Made by a program: the position numbers and the translations under genes
The notes under the pieces: model-generated
Seen by the model: the letters and a program-made list of their open reading frames with translations, nothing else
What the model was told of the DNA's origin: nothing
Databases searched by the model: none
Shown here: positions 14,600 to 22,069 of the stretch, one piece after another
How the letters are laid out: the number at the start of each line of letters is the position of its first letter
How positions within the stretch are numbered: the first letter of the stretch is position 1
Assembly: GCA_016281475.1 (NCBI GenBank)
Contig: JAEEIS010000100.1
Span: 1 to 25,861, forward strand
Length of the DNA stretch: 25,861 bases
Reading direction: 5' to 3'
DNA from: Bacteroidales bacterium
GTDB taxonomy: Bacteria; Bacteroidota; Bacteroidia; Bacteroidales; P3

Positions 14600-15757
14600 A
14601 TGGAGAATAAGGAGTTATCAATGAATGATGTTTTGGCAAAGTTTAGTCAAAAGAAACGTCGTCGACCTACGGTATGTTTTCCTAATGAGCTGTCAAAAAT
14701 GGATTCATGTGAATTGTATGGGTATTACCAGAAGGAAAGTAATTATTACAATATCACGTCTATAGGAGAATCTAAAATGTCATTAGGTTGTCAAGATACG
14801 ATATTATTAGGAAAGTATGTGGGAGAAGTAAGCGAGCCCCCTATTAATCTTCTTGAGAATTCAGATAAGTTGCTTGGATATAAATATAATGATAGTCTCT
14901 TTTTTGTTGCTGATGGTGAGGAATGTGAGCAAGAGCCATTTTGCCTTAAGATGGACATCTTTTCTCGCAATACAGGTATTCTTGAATCTGACACAATGTT
15001 GAAAAAGGGTGCTATTATTATTGGGTGCGGTTCTGTTGGCTCTTTGGTGGCTTTGGAGTTAGCAAGGGCTGGTGTTGGACGATTCTTTTTGATAGACATG
15101 GATATTATGAGTTATCACAATATCTGCCGTCACCAATGTGGAGTTCAAGATGTAGGAAAGTTCAAAACCACAGCAATTAAAGAAAGGATATTACAGATTA
15201 ACCCTACTGCCGAAGTACATACTGAGAACAAGATGATTCAGGAAATAGCACTTGGCGCGTTCGAAGATTTCTGCAATGAAGATTGCATAATGATTGGTTG
15301 TGCTGATAACAGAGAAGGTGATTTGTATGCTGATGCAATGATAGCAAAGCCTTACAAAATGCCATTCGTTTCTATCGGTTGTTGGGAACGTGCTTTTGCA
15401 GGAGAGATATTCTATTGTCTACCAGAAGGAATGCCTGCATATTCCGATTTTGTGGCAGCATTGGGCGAAAGCTCTGGACGTACAACAGCTAATACCCACC
15501 TTTATATGGGTGAGGTCGGTACTTTTGAACCAGGTATATCAGTCGATATTAATTTTGTCACCACTATAGCCATAAAACTGATTCTAGACCTATTGAATCG
15601 AGACAATGATGGATACACGCAACGTCTCATAGGTAGTCTGACTCAGTATACACTTATCTGCAATACGAACAATCCCAAAATTGGAGGTGAAATGGCGGAG
15701 ATTTTTTCGTATCCACTCCAAGTAACAAGAAGCATTAAAGTAGAATACGCAAATTAA
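14600..15757 (+). CDS. ThiF/E1-like adenylating enzyme
   Basis: The 385-aa protein has an uncharacterised N-terminal region (1-130) and a Rossmann adenylation domain (about 135-335). The nucleotide loop is G142-C-G-S-V-G147. The acidic residue that holds ribose is in FLIDMDIM (D166/D168). The N174, R177 and Q179 set in NICRHQCG and K187 in VGKFKT are the usual ATP/Mg residues. A236-type DNREG follows at about 235-240. C261 (SIGCWERAF) or C273 may be the thioester cysteine. The zinc CxxC pairs of MoeB/ThiF are absent. E1-like enzymes adenylate a modifier C-terminus and pass it to an E2. The gene starts six bases after the JAB stop. Confidence 0.9.
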   Translation: MENKELSMNDVLAKFSQKKRRRPTVCFPNELSKMDSCELYGYYQKESNYYNITSIGESKMSLGCQDTILLGKYVGEVSEPPINLLENSDKLLGYKYNDSLFFVADGEECEQEPFCLKMDIFSRNTGILESDTMLKKGAIIIGCGSVGSLVALELARAGVGRFFLIDMDIMSYHNICRHQCGVQDVGKFKTTAIKERILQINPTAEVHTENKMIQEIALGAFEDFCNEDCIMIGCADNREGDLYADAMIAKPYKMPFVSIGCWERAFAGEIFYCLPEGMPAYSDFVAALGESSGRTTANTHLYMGEVGTFEPGISVDINFVTTIAIKLILDLLNRDNDGYTQRLIGSLTQYTLICNTNNPKIGGEMAEIFSYPLQVTRSIKVEYAN

Positions 15758-15772
15758 TAAACATAAAAGTAT

Positions 15773-16225
15773 ATGTATCAGTTCTATGTTAAATTAGATG
15801 GGCAGCAGTATGGGCCGTATACTGCCACCCAAATAGTAAATATGGATTTGCCTGACAATACCGAAGTTATGGAAGCAAGTATTGGCTCATGGGAAATTGC
15901 TAGTAATTATCCATGGTCTGACTTGGTTATGAAAGAATCTGGTGCAGCGATTGGGCCAAGTGGCAATATTGTTGCAGGCAATTCTGGTTCGTATGTTCCT
16001 CCAGGAGGGTATCAGACTCCTCATGTCCAGCAGCCTCAGTCAAGTCTGGGTGACGAACCCAGTACAGGGTTAAACATTCTATCGTTTTTATTCCCTCTTG
16101 TAGGCTGGATACTCTATTTTGCACTCAACAAGTCTGAGAAGGGAAAGGCTTGCGCAAAGTGGGCGTGGATTGGTTTTGCCGTCGGCTTCATCTTTAATCT
16201 TATTGTTGTTGCTGCGGGTTCATAA
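15773..16225 (+). CDS. GYF_2-like domain membrane protein
   Basis: The 150-aa protein starts with a GYF_2/DUF4339-like domain (1-52: FYVKLDGQQYGPYTATQI, then a Trp-containing WEIASNYPWSDLV). A flexible Gly/Pro/Gln linker follows (55-97), then two membrane helices (about 100-118 and 129-148) separated by a basic loop. GYF domains bind proline-rich peptides in other proteins. In bacteria these adapters are often found with membrane partners. The next gene also begins with a GYF-like domain, so the two may share a ligand within this system. The partner is not known. Confidence 0.82.
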   Translation: MYQFYVKLDGQQYGPYTATQIVNMDLPDNTEVMEASIGSWEIASNYPWSDLVMKESGAAIGPSGNIVAGNSGSYVPPGGYQTPHVQQPQSSLGDEPSTGLNILSFLFPLVGWILYFALNKSEKGKACAKWAWIGFAVGFIFNLIVVAAGS

Positions 16226-16229
16226 TTGA

Positions 16230-17279
16230 ATGGCATATATAATAATTCGAGACGAGGGAAACCTCGGTCCGTTTGACGAACAAGAAGTTGCTGAGTTTGT
16301 CTGTAACGGCCTTGTGCTTACACGTGAGAAATGTTATGATACATTACATCCGGGTTCCATTACGACTGTCGGTGAAGTGTTGCATAGTAAAGGTTTCTCT
16401 ACAAGAGTTCAACAAAGCGGGTCATTCTTGAATCAGTTGAAAACAATTGGGGGCAATTTGTTGTTGCCCAAAGCAGTTTTCTCGTCAGAACCATGGAAAA
16501 GAGACCGCAGGCTTTTGTTGATGGCAGTTGTTGGATTGTCACTTTCGGTACTGATAAACATATCTGGCATTCTACCAGATTTGGTAATATTTTATGTGGT
16601 GTCACTTTATTTTGCCATTATATGGGGATTATTTTTCTATTATTTGTTCTGTACAGAGCAGGTAAGGCTAAAGCCAACAATAATAACTATTTTTTTTACT
16701 CAAATTACCACTGTGATATTGTTCTCAATAGTGGGTGTTGGTGGGCTTACAGGACTAATTGGTTATAACATTCTTGGATGTACAATTGGAATAGGTGTTC
16801 CTGAGGAGTTTACAAAACTTTTAATCATATTAATTATTCTTTCAAGGTCCAAAGAGATTCTTACACCAGACACTGTGGTATACTATGGGCTAATGTCGGG
16901 AATTGCTTTCGGTGTTTTTGAGGGTGTACAATATCAAACTACAGTGAATTACGCGTTACTGCTTGAAGGTGGGACTTCATCCACAGTATATACACAATCG
17001 TTTCTAATGAACATTATACGACTTACATCATTGCCATTCCTTCATGCAGTTTGGTGTGGCATTGGAAGCTATTATGCTGCCTGCTCATGGATATTCCCTC
17101 ATTATAGAAACACACTCATTACATTGGCAATATTGATACCAGCTTTACTTCATGGGTTGTACGATTATCTTGTCTTCAATGGGATGTCTGTCTTAAGTAT
17201 TGCTGTTGTATTTCTGTCAGTTGTATTGTTAATGGTGTATCTAGCAAGCCATTATAAACTAGTTCAAAAAATACGGTAA
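16230..17279 (+). CDS. PrsW-family intramembrane protease with GYF-like N-terminus
   Basis: The 349-aa protein has an N-terminal GYF-like domain (1-55: IIIRDEGNLGPFDEQEVAEF) and about eight membrane helices from residue 95 on. The PrsW (M82) signature residues are visible: E192-E193-x2-K196 in VPEEFTK, E231 in FGVFEGVQY, H272 in LHAVWCG, and H308 and D312 in HGLYDY. PrsW proteases cleave membrane proteins; in Bacillus subtilis one cleaves the anti-sigma factor RsiW. The gene starts four bases after the previous stop, inside the E1/E2/JAB operon. A role in cutting a membrane substrate within this system is inferred. Confidence 0.88.
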   Translation: MAYIIIRDEGNLGPFDEQEVAEFVCNGLVLTREKCYDTLHPGSITTVGEVLHSKGFSTRVQQSGSFLNQLKTIGGNLLLPKAVFSSEPWKRDRRLLLMAVVGLSLSVLINISGILPDLVIFYVVSLYFAIIWGLFFYYLFCTEQVRLKPTIITIFFTQITTVILFSIVGVGGLTGLIGYNILGCTIGIGVPEEFTKLLIILIILSRSKEILTPDTVVYYGLMSGIAFGVFEGVQYQTTVNYALLLEGGTSSTVYTQSFLMNIIRLTSLPFLHAVWCGIGSYYAACSWIFPHYRNTLITLAILIPALLHGLYDYLVFNGMSVLSIAVVFLSVVLLMVYLASHYKLVQKIR

Positions 17280-17281
17280 TA

Positions 17282-17953
17282 ATGCAAAGAGACTGTCAAT
17301 TAATGGATAATGGAGATGTCTATGAGATTCTCAAAGATGGCACAATCCATAAAGTTGGAAATGTCAAGAGTAGTGCGTTAAATCCTGTTGATGATAATCT
17401 GATAAAGTGGATATGGGTTTTAGCAATAGGGTGTATGGGCCTTTGTATAGCATTTCTTGTTGTTCGGTCAAACTTGAGCGATACTAAAGTCCAAGAAGAA
17501 CACTATCGGTCTTTGTATAACGAAGAATATAAAGAGAATAGAGAGTTATTGCAGATCAAACAAGAGGTTGCGGCAACCTATCCGATTATCATTAATGAAA
17601 TAGAGATAGGAAATGTGCATGGTGATGGAATGATAGCAACATATTATGGGAATACCATTTATAGTTACAATACGATGTATCTAAAGCCGAAGATTTCTTA
17701 TATAGGTCTTCGTGATGGAAGTTGTACGTTAAAGGTGAAATTATATGATAATTATGGAAACCTTCGTAGCGGAACTGGTTCGCCAAGAGGTTATTCGTAC
17801 TCGTGTAATGAAACTATTTGTGAGGGGAATAATGTCTTATACCTTGATGGTTGGGGGAACGATACAAAGGGGTATTGGTCTTCAGGTACATACCGAATAG
17901 AGGTATGGTATAATGATATGTGTCTAAAATCCGATAGGTTTACGATATATTAG
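17282..17953 (+). CDS. Membrane-anchored protein with C-terminal beta-domain, unknown function
   Basis: The 223-aa protein has a short cytoplasmic N-terminus (YEILKDGTIHKVGNV), a membrane helix (about 41-62), a charged coiled-coil-like segment (65-95), and a C-terminal beta-rich domain (about 103-223) with YLKPKISYIG, SPRGYSYS, YLDGWGNDTKGYW and GTYRIEVWYNDMCL. The last part has the rhythm of an Ig-like sandwich exposed outside the cytoplasm. No named family is recognised. It is the last gene of the accessory operon and starts two bases after the PrsW stop. A sensing or effector role is only a guess. Confidence 0.75.
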   Translation: MQRDCQLMDNGDVYEILKDGTIHKVGNVKSSALNPVDDNLIKWIWVLAIGCMGLCIAFLVVRSNLSDTKVQEEHYRSLYNEEYKENRELLQIKQEVAATYPIIINEIEIGNVHGDGMIATYYGNTIYSYNTMYLKPKISYIGLRDGSCTLKVKLYDNYGNLRSGTGSPRGYSYSCNETICEGNNVLYLDGWGNDTKGYWSSGTYRIEVWYNDMCLKSDRFTIY

Positions 17954-18226
17954 CCACTCTAGTATATAGTATGACTGATTTTGTCGTCTCTTCGAGGTGT
18001 TGAGTAGTAGGGCTGTCCTTAACCCTACATTGCACGAAAACTGGGCAAAAGTTTACAGAACTTTTGCTATCCTTTTGGTCGCGACCCCATTCCCGTTTGT
18101 GAGGTTTTTTTTCGAGACGTTGCTGAATTTAGGCAAAGCAAGCGAGCTTGCTCTGTGCTCGGCTTTTACAACATTATTAAGAATCAGCATTTTCGATGCT
18201 ATTGAAATTATTAGTCCTATACCAAA
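17954..18226. other. Remnant DNA right of the accessory operon
   Basis: No gene is supported. GTCGTCTCTTCGAGG at 17983-17997 resembles the reverse complement of the hairpin element at 5565-5584. GTAGGG and CCCTAC near 18006-18027 can form a small hairpin. AGCAAG-cgag-CTTGCT lies in 18139-18155. A plus-strand frame of 77 codons at 17997-18230 has no domain and is rejected. The region looks like decayed repeat or mobile-element debris. Confidence 0.5.
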
Positions 18227-18430
18227 CTAGAACCAATATTGTTTCTCAATCCATGGCATCAAGGCTTCTGTAGCATATAATGGGTAGTTGGTCGTCCACG
18301 ACTGCTCGCGGTAGGGGGCCATAGAAAAACGGATGCCGTGCAGATTCTCGTTTGCCCTGACAAAATAGCGCAGACTTTTCGACTGGAGATTGTCCTTGGC
18401 TTTCACCTATATCGGTATGATATTGTCTTC
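18227..18430 (-). pseudogene. C-terminal fragment of a DUF4143-type AAA ATPase
   Basis: On the minus strand, the frame that ends at the TAG of 18229-18227 reads VKAKDNLQSKSLRYF, then IRFSMAPYREQSW and TNYPLYATEALMPW. This is the C-terminal signature of DUF4143 ATPases (typically IPIEVKA...SLR.F...IRTS...W.TN.PLYA). Upstream, DNIIPI is followed by an in-frame TAG (18409-18407) where the family has Glu, and the rest of the gene is missing. A TATCTTTG promoter-like motif (minus, 18444-18437) lies just beyond the break. This is a dead remnant. Confidence 0.75.
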
Positions 18431-18495
18431 ACATTGCAAAGATACAAATATTATACAAAACTCCGACTAATAAGTACATTCTTTCTTCCTAGGTT

Positions 18496-19659
18496 TTACT
18501 CCGTCTTCTCGCCGCGGATGCGGTCGACGATGAGGGCGATGGCGCCGTCGCCGGTGACGTTGCCGGCGGTGCCGAAACTGTCCATGGCGATGTAGATGGC
18601 TATCATCAGTCCTTGCATGTTGGAGTCGAAGCCGAGCATGCTGCTCAGGAGCCCCAGGGCTGCCATGATGGCTCCGCCAGGCACGCCGGGTGCGGCGACC
18701 ATGGTGATGCCGAGCATCATGATGAAGCCCATGTAGGTGCCGAAGTCGCTGGGCAGACCCATGCTGAGGGTGATGGCGTAGGCCACGGCAGTAATCTTAA
18801 GAATACTGCAGGGCATGTGGATGGTGGCGCAGAGGGGCACGGTGAAGCTGGCCGTCTCGGAGCGCACGCCGTTCTTGATAGCCTGCTGCAGGGTGACGGG
18901 AATGGTGGCAGCCGACGAGGCGGTGCCCAGCGCGGTGACGTAGGCGGGCAGCATGGTGACGAGTGCTTTGAAAGGGTTCTTGTGGGATATGGGTCCCGCC
19001 ACGAGGAAGAGGAACACCAACTCGGTGACATGCAGCAGGAAGATGAAGCCGACAATCTTGAGGAAGGCTCCCAGTACGGCTCCTACATGGCCCTCGGCTC
19101 CCATCTGTAGGAAGATGCCAAATATGTAGAGCGGCAGGCAGGGGATGATGACCTTGGTAATGACGGTGGTGATGATGTCGCGGAAGTCGGCAAGGAATCC
19201 TCTCATGGTGGTGCCGCTGATGGTGGCGGTGGTGAGGCCCAGCATAAAGGCGATGACCAGTGCTGTGGTGACAGAGATGAAGGCGGGCATCTCGATGGTG
19301 AAGTAGGGCGTGAGGGCATTGGTCATGTCCATATTGCCGAGGACCGTCAGCCCGTCGCCTAGGATATGGGGGTAGGCAAAATAGCATGAGAAATAGGTGA
19401 ATACCCCCGAGAGCACAGTGGAACTATAGGCCAGCACCACGGTGATGAGCAGCAATTTGCCAGCCCCCTTGCCGAGGTCGGCAATGCCGGGTGCCACCAA
19501 TCCGATGATGAGCAGCGGGATGAACATCCCGAGGAAATTGCTGAAGATAGAATTGAACGTGAGGAACACACGCACAGCCCATCCGGGGAAAAAGAACGAG
19601 CAGCCTATGCCGAGGGCTATAGCAATAAGGATTTTTGGGAGAATACCTAGTTTCTTCAT
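18496..19659 (-). CDS. Dicarboxylate/amino acid:cation symporter (DAACS family)
   Basis: The 387-aa polytopic membrane protein shows the DAACS transporter signatures: the serine-rich hairpin in LGTASSAATIPVTLQ, GVPGGAIMAALGLL, and the substrate/sodium-binding helix DSFGTAGNVTGDGAIALIVD. Members import glutamate, aspartate, serine/threonine or C4-dicarboxylates with sodium or protons. The substrate cannot be fixed from sequence. The gene lies downstream of kal on the same strand, but two hairpins separate them. Uptake of an amino acid to feed fermentation would fit the neighbours. Confidence 0.92.
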   Translation of the reverse strand: MKKLGILPKILIAIALGIGCSFFFPGWAVRVFLTFNSIFSNFLGMFIPLLIIGLVAPGIADLGKGAGKLLLITVVLAYSSTVLSGVFTYFSCYFAYPHILGDGLTVLGNMDMTNALTPYFTIEMPAFISVTTALVIAFMLGLTTATISGTTMRGFLADFRDIITTVITKVIIPCLPLYIFGIFLQMGAEGHVGAVLGAFLKIVGFIFLLHVTELVFLFLVAGPISHKNPFKALVTMLPAYVTALGTASSAATIPVTLQQAIKNGVRSETASFTVPLCATIHMPCSILKITAVAYAITLSMGLPSDFGTYMGFIMMLGITMVAAPGVPGGAIMAALGLLSSMLGFDSNMQGLMIAIYIAMDSFGTAGNVTGDGAIALIVDRIRGEKTE

Positions 19660-19690
19660 GAATTGAAAATTGAAAGTTGAGAATTGAAAT
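19660..19690. repeat. Short AATTGAAAATTGAAA-type direct repeats before the symporter start
   Basis: GAATTGAAAATTGAAAGTTG followed by AGAATTGAAA lies directly upstream of the symporter ATG (minus strand). It is similar to the arms of the inverted repeat at 9251-9322, so it is a dispersed intergenic sequence. Confidence 0.6.
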
Positions 19691-19719
19691 ACTTAACCCG
19701 TCATTATCAGATAAAACAA

Positions 19720-19800
19720 ATCAGTGTACAACTAGCATTGTGGCACTAATTGTACACTGATAGGTATACAAGACGTGTCAGCGTGCTTCGAGGACGCTGA
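19720..19800 (-). terminator. Two hairpins after kal, probable terminator
   Basis: On the minus strand, TCAGCGT/ACGCTGA (19800-19778) directly follows the kal stop. A perfect 12-bp stem ATCAGTGTACAA/TTGTACACTGAT (arms 19750-19761 and 19720-19731, 18-base loop) follows, and then TTTGTTTTA. This should end transcription from atoD-kal before the symporter. Confidence 0.75.
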
Positions 19801-19802
19801 TA

Positions 19803-20195
19803 CTACTTGTTGTAGCGCTGGCACTCTTTGGGAGTGACGCAGGTGCCGGTGGCACGGCAGACGAGGATGCGCTCCTCGAGCACTTCGGCTGCGCTGGCGC
19901 TGATTTCGGGCAGGGTGCGGATGACCTTATAAGCCTCGAACTTCATCTTGCGCGAGGTGTTGCCCACGTGGGTGATTTCGCCATAGGCTTCGATATAGTC
20001 GCCCGCGTAGACGGGAGCCTTGAATTCGACCATGTCGTAGGCGCAGAAGAGTCCTTCGTCGCCGTCCTGTTTGATAAGGAGTTCGGTCGCCACGTCGCCA
20101 AACAGATGGACCATGTGGGCACCGTCAACCAAGTTGCCACCGTAGTGGGCGTCCTTTGCGCTCATGCGAACGCGTAGCATAGATGTAACAGCCAT
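19803..20195 (-). CDS. kal: 3-aminobutyryl-CoA ammonia-lyase (hotdog fold)
   Basis: The 130-aa hotdog-fold protein matches Kal of lysine fermentation, which removes ammonia from 3-aminobutyryl-CoA to give crotonyl-CoA. Diagnostic stretches are [54 protein letters not shown] and [15 protein letters not shown]. The length is that of the family. It lies about 91 bp downstream of atoD on the same strand, another gene of that pathway. The other lysine-fermentation genes (kamA, kamD/E, kdd, kce) are not in this window. Confidence 0.9.
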   Translation of the reverse strand: MAVTSMLRVRMSAKDAHYGGNLVDGAHMVHLFGDVATELLIKQDGDEGLFCAYDMVEFKAPVYAGDYIEAYGEITHVGNTSRKMKFEAYKVIRTLPEISASAAEVLEERILVCRATGTCVTPKECQRYNK

Positions 20196-20224
20196 GTTGT
20201 AGATGGTATTGAGGGTTAGTATTT

Positions 20225-20277
20225 TTCGGAGTAATCAGATTATTCAAATAATTCCGAATCATTCCGATTACTCCGAA
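20225..20277. repeat. Intercistronic inverted repeat between atoD and kal
   Basis: TTCGGAGTAATC (20225-20236) and GATTACTCCGAA (20266-20277) are perfectly complementary 12-mers, with ATTCCGA-type tandem motifs inside. No T-tract follows on the minus strand, so it is unlikely to be a full terminator. It may protect atoD mRNA or lower kal expression. Similar ATTCCGA/ACTCCGAAT motifs occur at 7670-7740 and 21864-21902. Confidence 0.75.
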
Positions 20278-20286
20278 TTCAATTAT

Positions 20287-20934
20287 TTATTTCTTGATAA
20301 TGAAATCGACAAAGATTCCGGGAGTCTTGACGTTCTCGGGGGCGATGGTGCCGGTCTTGACAATCTCCTGCGGCTCCACAATCACCACGTCGGCGGCGGT
20401 TGCCATCATGGGGCAGAAGTTCTGCGAAGTGCCCTTATAGACCAAGTTGCCGCTCTCGTCGCAGATGTTGGCTCCGATAATGGCCACATCGGCGCGGATA
20501 GGCTTCTCCAGCAAGTACTCCTTGCCGTCCACGGTCACCTTCTGCTTGCCGTTCTCAACCACGGTGCCCAACCCGGTGGTGGTCAGCACGCCGCCGAGGC
20601 CTGCGCCAGCGGCACGGATTTGCTCTGCCAGGGTGCCTTGGGGCTGCAGCGTAACGTTCAACTCGCCAGCATTCATCTGGTCGATAGTGTTGTTGTTGGT
20701 GCCGATATGGGTGGCGATGAGGTTCTTCACTTGGTGGTTGGTGATGAGCTTGCCCACGCCCACTTCGGGATAGGCGGTATCGTTGCAGATGATAGTGAGG
20801 TCCTTGACCCCTTTCTCAACCAATGCGTCAATTAAAGCAATGGGATTGCCTACGCCGAGGAATCCGCCTACCATTACGGTCATGCCGTCCTGAATTTTGT
20901 CGGCAGCTTCTTTTACAGATACGAATTTGTTCAT
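20287..20934 (-). CDS. atoD: Acetoacetate/butyrate CoA-transferase, alpha subunit
   Basis: The 215-aa protein is subunit A of a 3-oxoacid CoA-transferase: GMTVMVGGFLGVGNP, LTIICNDTAYPEVGVGKL, GTLAEQIRAAGAGLGG, VLTTTGLGTVVENGKQ and the C-terminal NFCPMMATAADVVIVEPQEIV. It transfers CoA between acyl groups such as butyryl-CoA and acetoacetate. The catalytic Glu sits on the beta subunit (AtoA), which is normally encoded next door but is absent here; kal follows instead. The beta subunit must be elsewhere for activity. The promoter on the minus strand at 21101-21094 implies a leader of about 150 bases. Confidence 0.92.
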   Translation of the reverse strand: MNKFVSVKEAADKIQDGMTVMVGGFLGVGNPIALIDALVEKGVKDLTIICNDTAYPEVGVGKLITNHQVKNLIATHIGTNNNTIDQMNAGELNVTLQPQGTLAEQIRAAGAGLGGVLTTTGLGTVVENGKQKVTVDGKEYLLEKPIRADVAIIGANICDESGNLVYKGTSQNFCPMMATAADVVIVEPQEIVKTGTIAPENVKTPGIFVDFIIKK

Positions 20935-21093
20935 GGTGTTAAATTTATTTCTTCAATTATTATTTTCGTTTTTCTGAGCGATACGGTGGCGACAATCTCT
21001 CTCAGCGACCCCTATAGAAACGGTATTTATTACCTGTATATTAGTGCTTTCCGAGAAAAAATTATCCTCCGTATCACATTCGTTATCAAATTG

Positions 21094-21101
21094 CAAATAT
21101 A
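21094..21101 (-). promoter_or_regulatory. Bacteroidota -7 box for atoD-kal
   Basis: The minus strand reads TATATTTG, a match to TAnnTTTG. The -33 region is AT-rich without a clear TTTG. It lies about 28 bp from, and diverges from, the promoter of the gene at 21207. Confidence 0.55.
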
Positions 21102-21128
21102 AGAATTTTTTCTGACACTGAAAAAAAT

Positions 21129-21160
21129 TTTGTCTATTTTGCAAAATCTATGTACTTTTG
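21129..21160 (+). promoter_or_regulatory. Bacteroidota promoter for the secreted hypothetical gene
   Basis: TTTG at 21129-21132 and TACTTTTG at 21153-21160 are spaced by 20 bp, close to the consensus. The expected start is about 40 bases ahead of ATG 21207. Confidence 0.72.
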
Positions 21161-21206
21161 CAACGATTTTTGAGTTATTATAGGGCAGAGAAAAAAACTG
21201 ATTTGA

Positions 21207-21842
21207 ATGATGAAAAAAACCTTTCTGATATGTGCGATGGCGGTCGCAATGTGCGGCATGGCCAAGGCGCAGGATTATGTTGTCCCGGTCGAGACTTGGG
21301 ACTATGAGGAAATCAATGGCAGCAACTACCATGGCTACAATTTCCATGAGAGCTGGGATGTCGATTTCACCATCGAGAACCAGGACGGTCGCTATACCCC
21401 CACCGAGGAGGATATTGCCGAGGCGGAGCGTCTGATTCAGAAGCGTATCGCCTACGTCAACCGTTACCACATCAACCAAGAGGGATTGTGCCCCGTCATC
21501 GACGAGCACATGCGCCGCTATGAGCGTCAGTATGTCGGCTTCACCGACATCACCGGCTGCCGCATTGTGTGGGCCAATTTCGTCTGGGACGAGAATGCTG
21601 CCGAGCGTCTCACGCAGGACATCGTTCTCACCGAGGGCGGATGCGGCCACTACTGGCACGTCAAGGTGAACCTCACTACGGGCAAGGTCTACGGTCTCGA
21701 GGTCAACTCCGATGGCGACATCAAGTACATCCCCCGCCAGAAGAAGCCCGCCCATCGCATCAGCCGTCCCCGTGCCCCGCAGGCCCCCGGCAAGATACGC
21801 AAGACCGGTATCCCCCACGACCCCAAGGAGGCTCATTTCTAA
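21207..21842 (+). CDS. Exported conserved-type hypothetical protein
   Basis: The 211-aa protein has a signal peptide (TFLICAMAVAMCGMAKAQ); ATG 21207 or the adjacent 21210 may be the start. The mature part has an acidic helix (EEDIAEAERLIQKRIAYV) and then YERQYVGFTDITGCRIVWANFVWDE, a pattern seen in other Bacteroidota secreted hypotheticals. The C-terminal tail is basic and proline-rich (PRQKKPAHRISRPRAPQAPGK). No enzymatic motif is recognised. It has its own promoter and a strong terminator, so it is monocistronic. Confidence 0.75.
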   Translation: MMKKTFLICAMAVAMCGMAKAQDYVVPVETWDYEEINGSNYHGYNFHESWDVDFTIENQDGRYTPTEEDIAEAERLIQKRIAYVNRYHINQEGLCPVIDEHMRRYERQYVGFTDITGCRIVWANFVWDENAAERLTQDIVLTEGGCGHYWHVKVNLTTGKVYGLEVNSDGDIKYIPRQKKPAHRISRPRAPQAPGKIRKTGIPHDPKEAHF

Positions 21843-21863
21843 AAGCCTTGCAACAGTATACCT

Positions 21864-21909
21864 CTGAGTACTCTGAATAATCCGACTATTCTGAGTACTC
21901 AGATTTTTT
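21864..21909 (+). terminator. Strong intrinsic terminator
   Basis: A 16-bp stem with one mismatch (CTGAGTACTCTGAATA / TATTCTGAGTACTCAG) and loop ATCCGAC is followed by ATTTTTTTA. It lies 22 bp after the stop of the secreted hypothetical gene. Confidence 0.9.
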
Positions 21910-21983
21910 TATCAAACAACCCTCAAAAAATCCATCTTAGACAATAATCAAACAGTCCGCTGCAAAAAACCGCATCAGCCGTC

Positions 21984-22013
21984 CCCTCTTGAGAGGGATC
22001 CGCCGTTAGGCGG
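21984..22013. repeat. REP-like double hairpin
   Basis: CCCTC-ttga-GAGGG is followed by CCGCC-gtta-GGCGG. Paired short hairpins of this kind are typical dispersed elements between Bacteroidota genes. It lies between the terminator and the M14 gene. Confidence 0.65.
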
Positions 22014-22069
22014 GGGGTATGTAAAGGCGGTGGCAATAATACAAATAACCTCAAATTGCGTGATTTCCC

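Noticed and set aside
17997..18230. Plus-strand 77-codon ORF
   Set aside because: Its composition follows repeat debris, and it overlaps the end of the DUF4143 remnant on the other strand.
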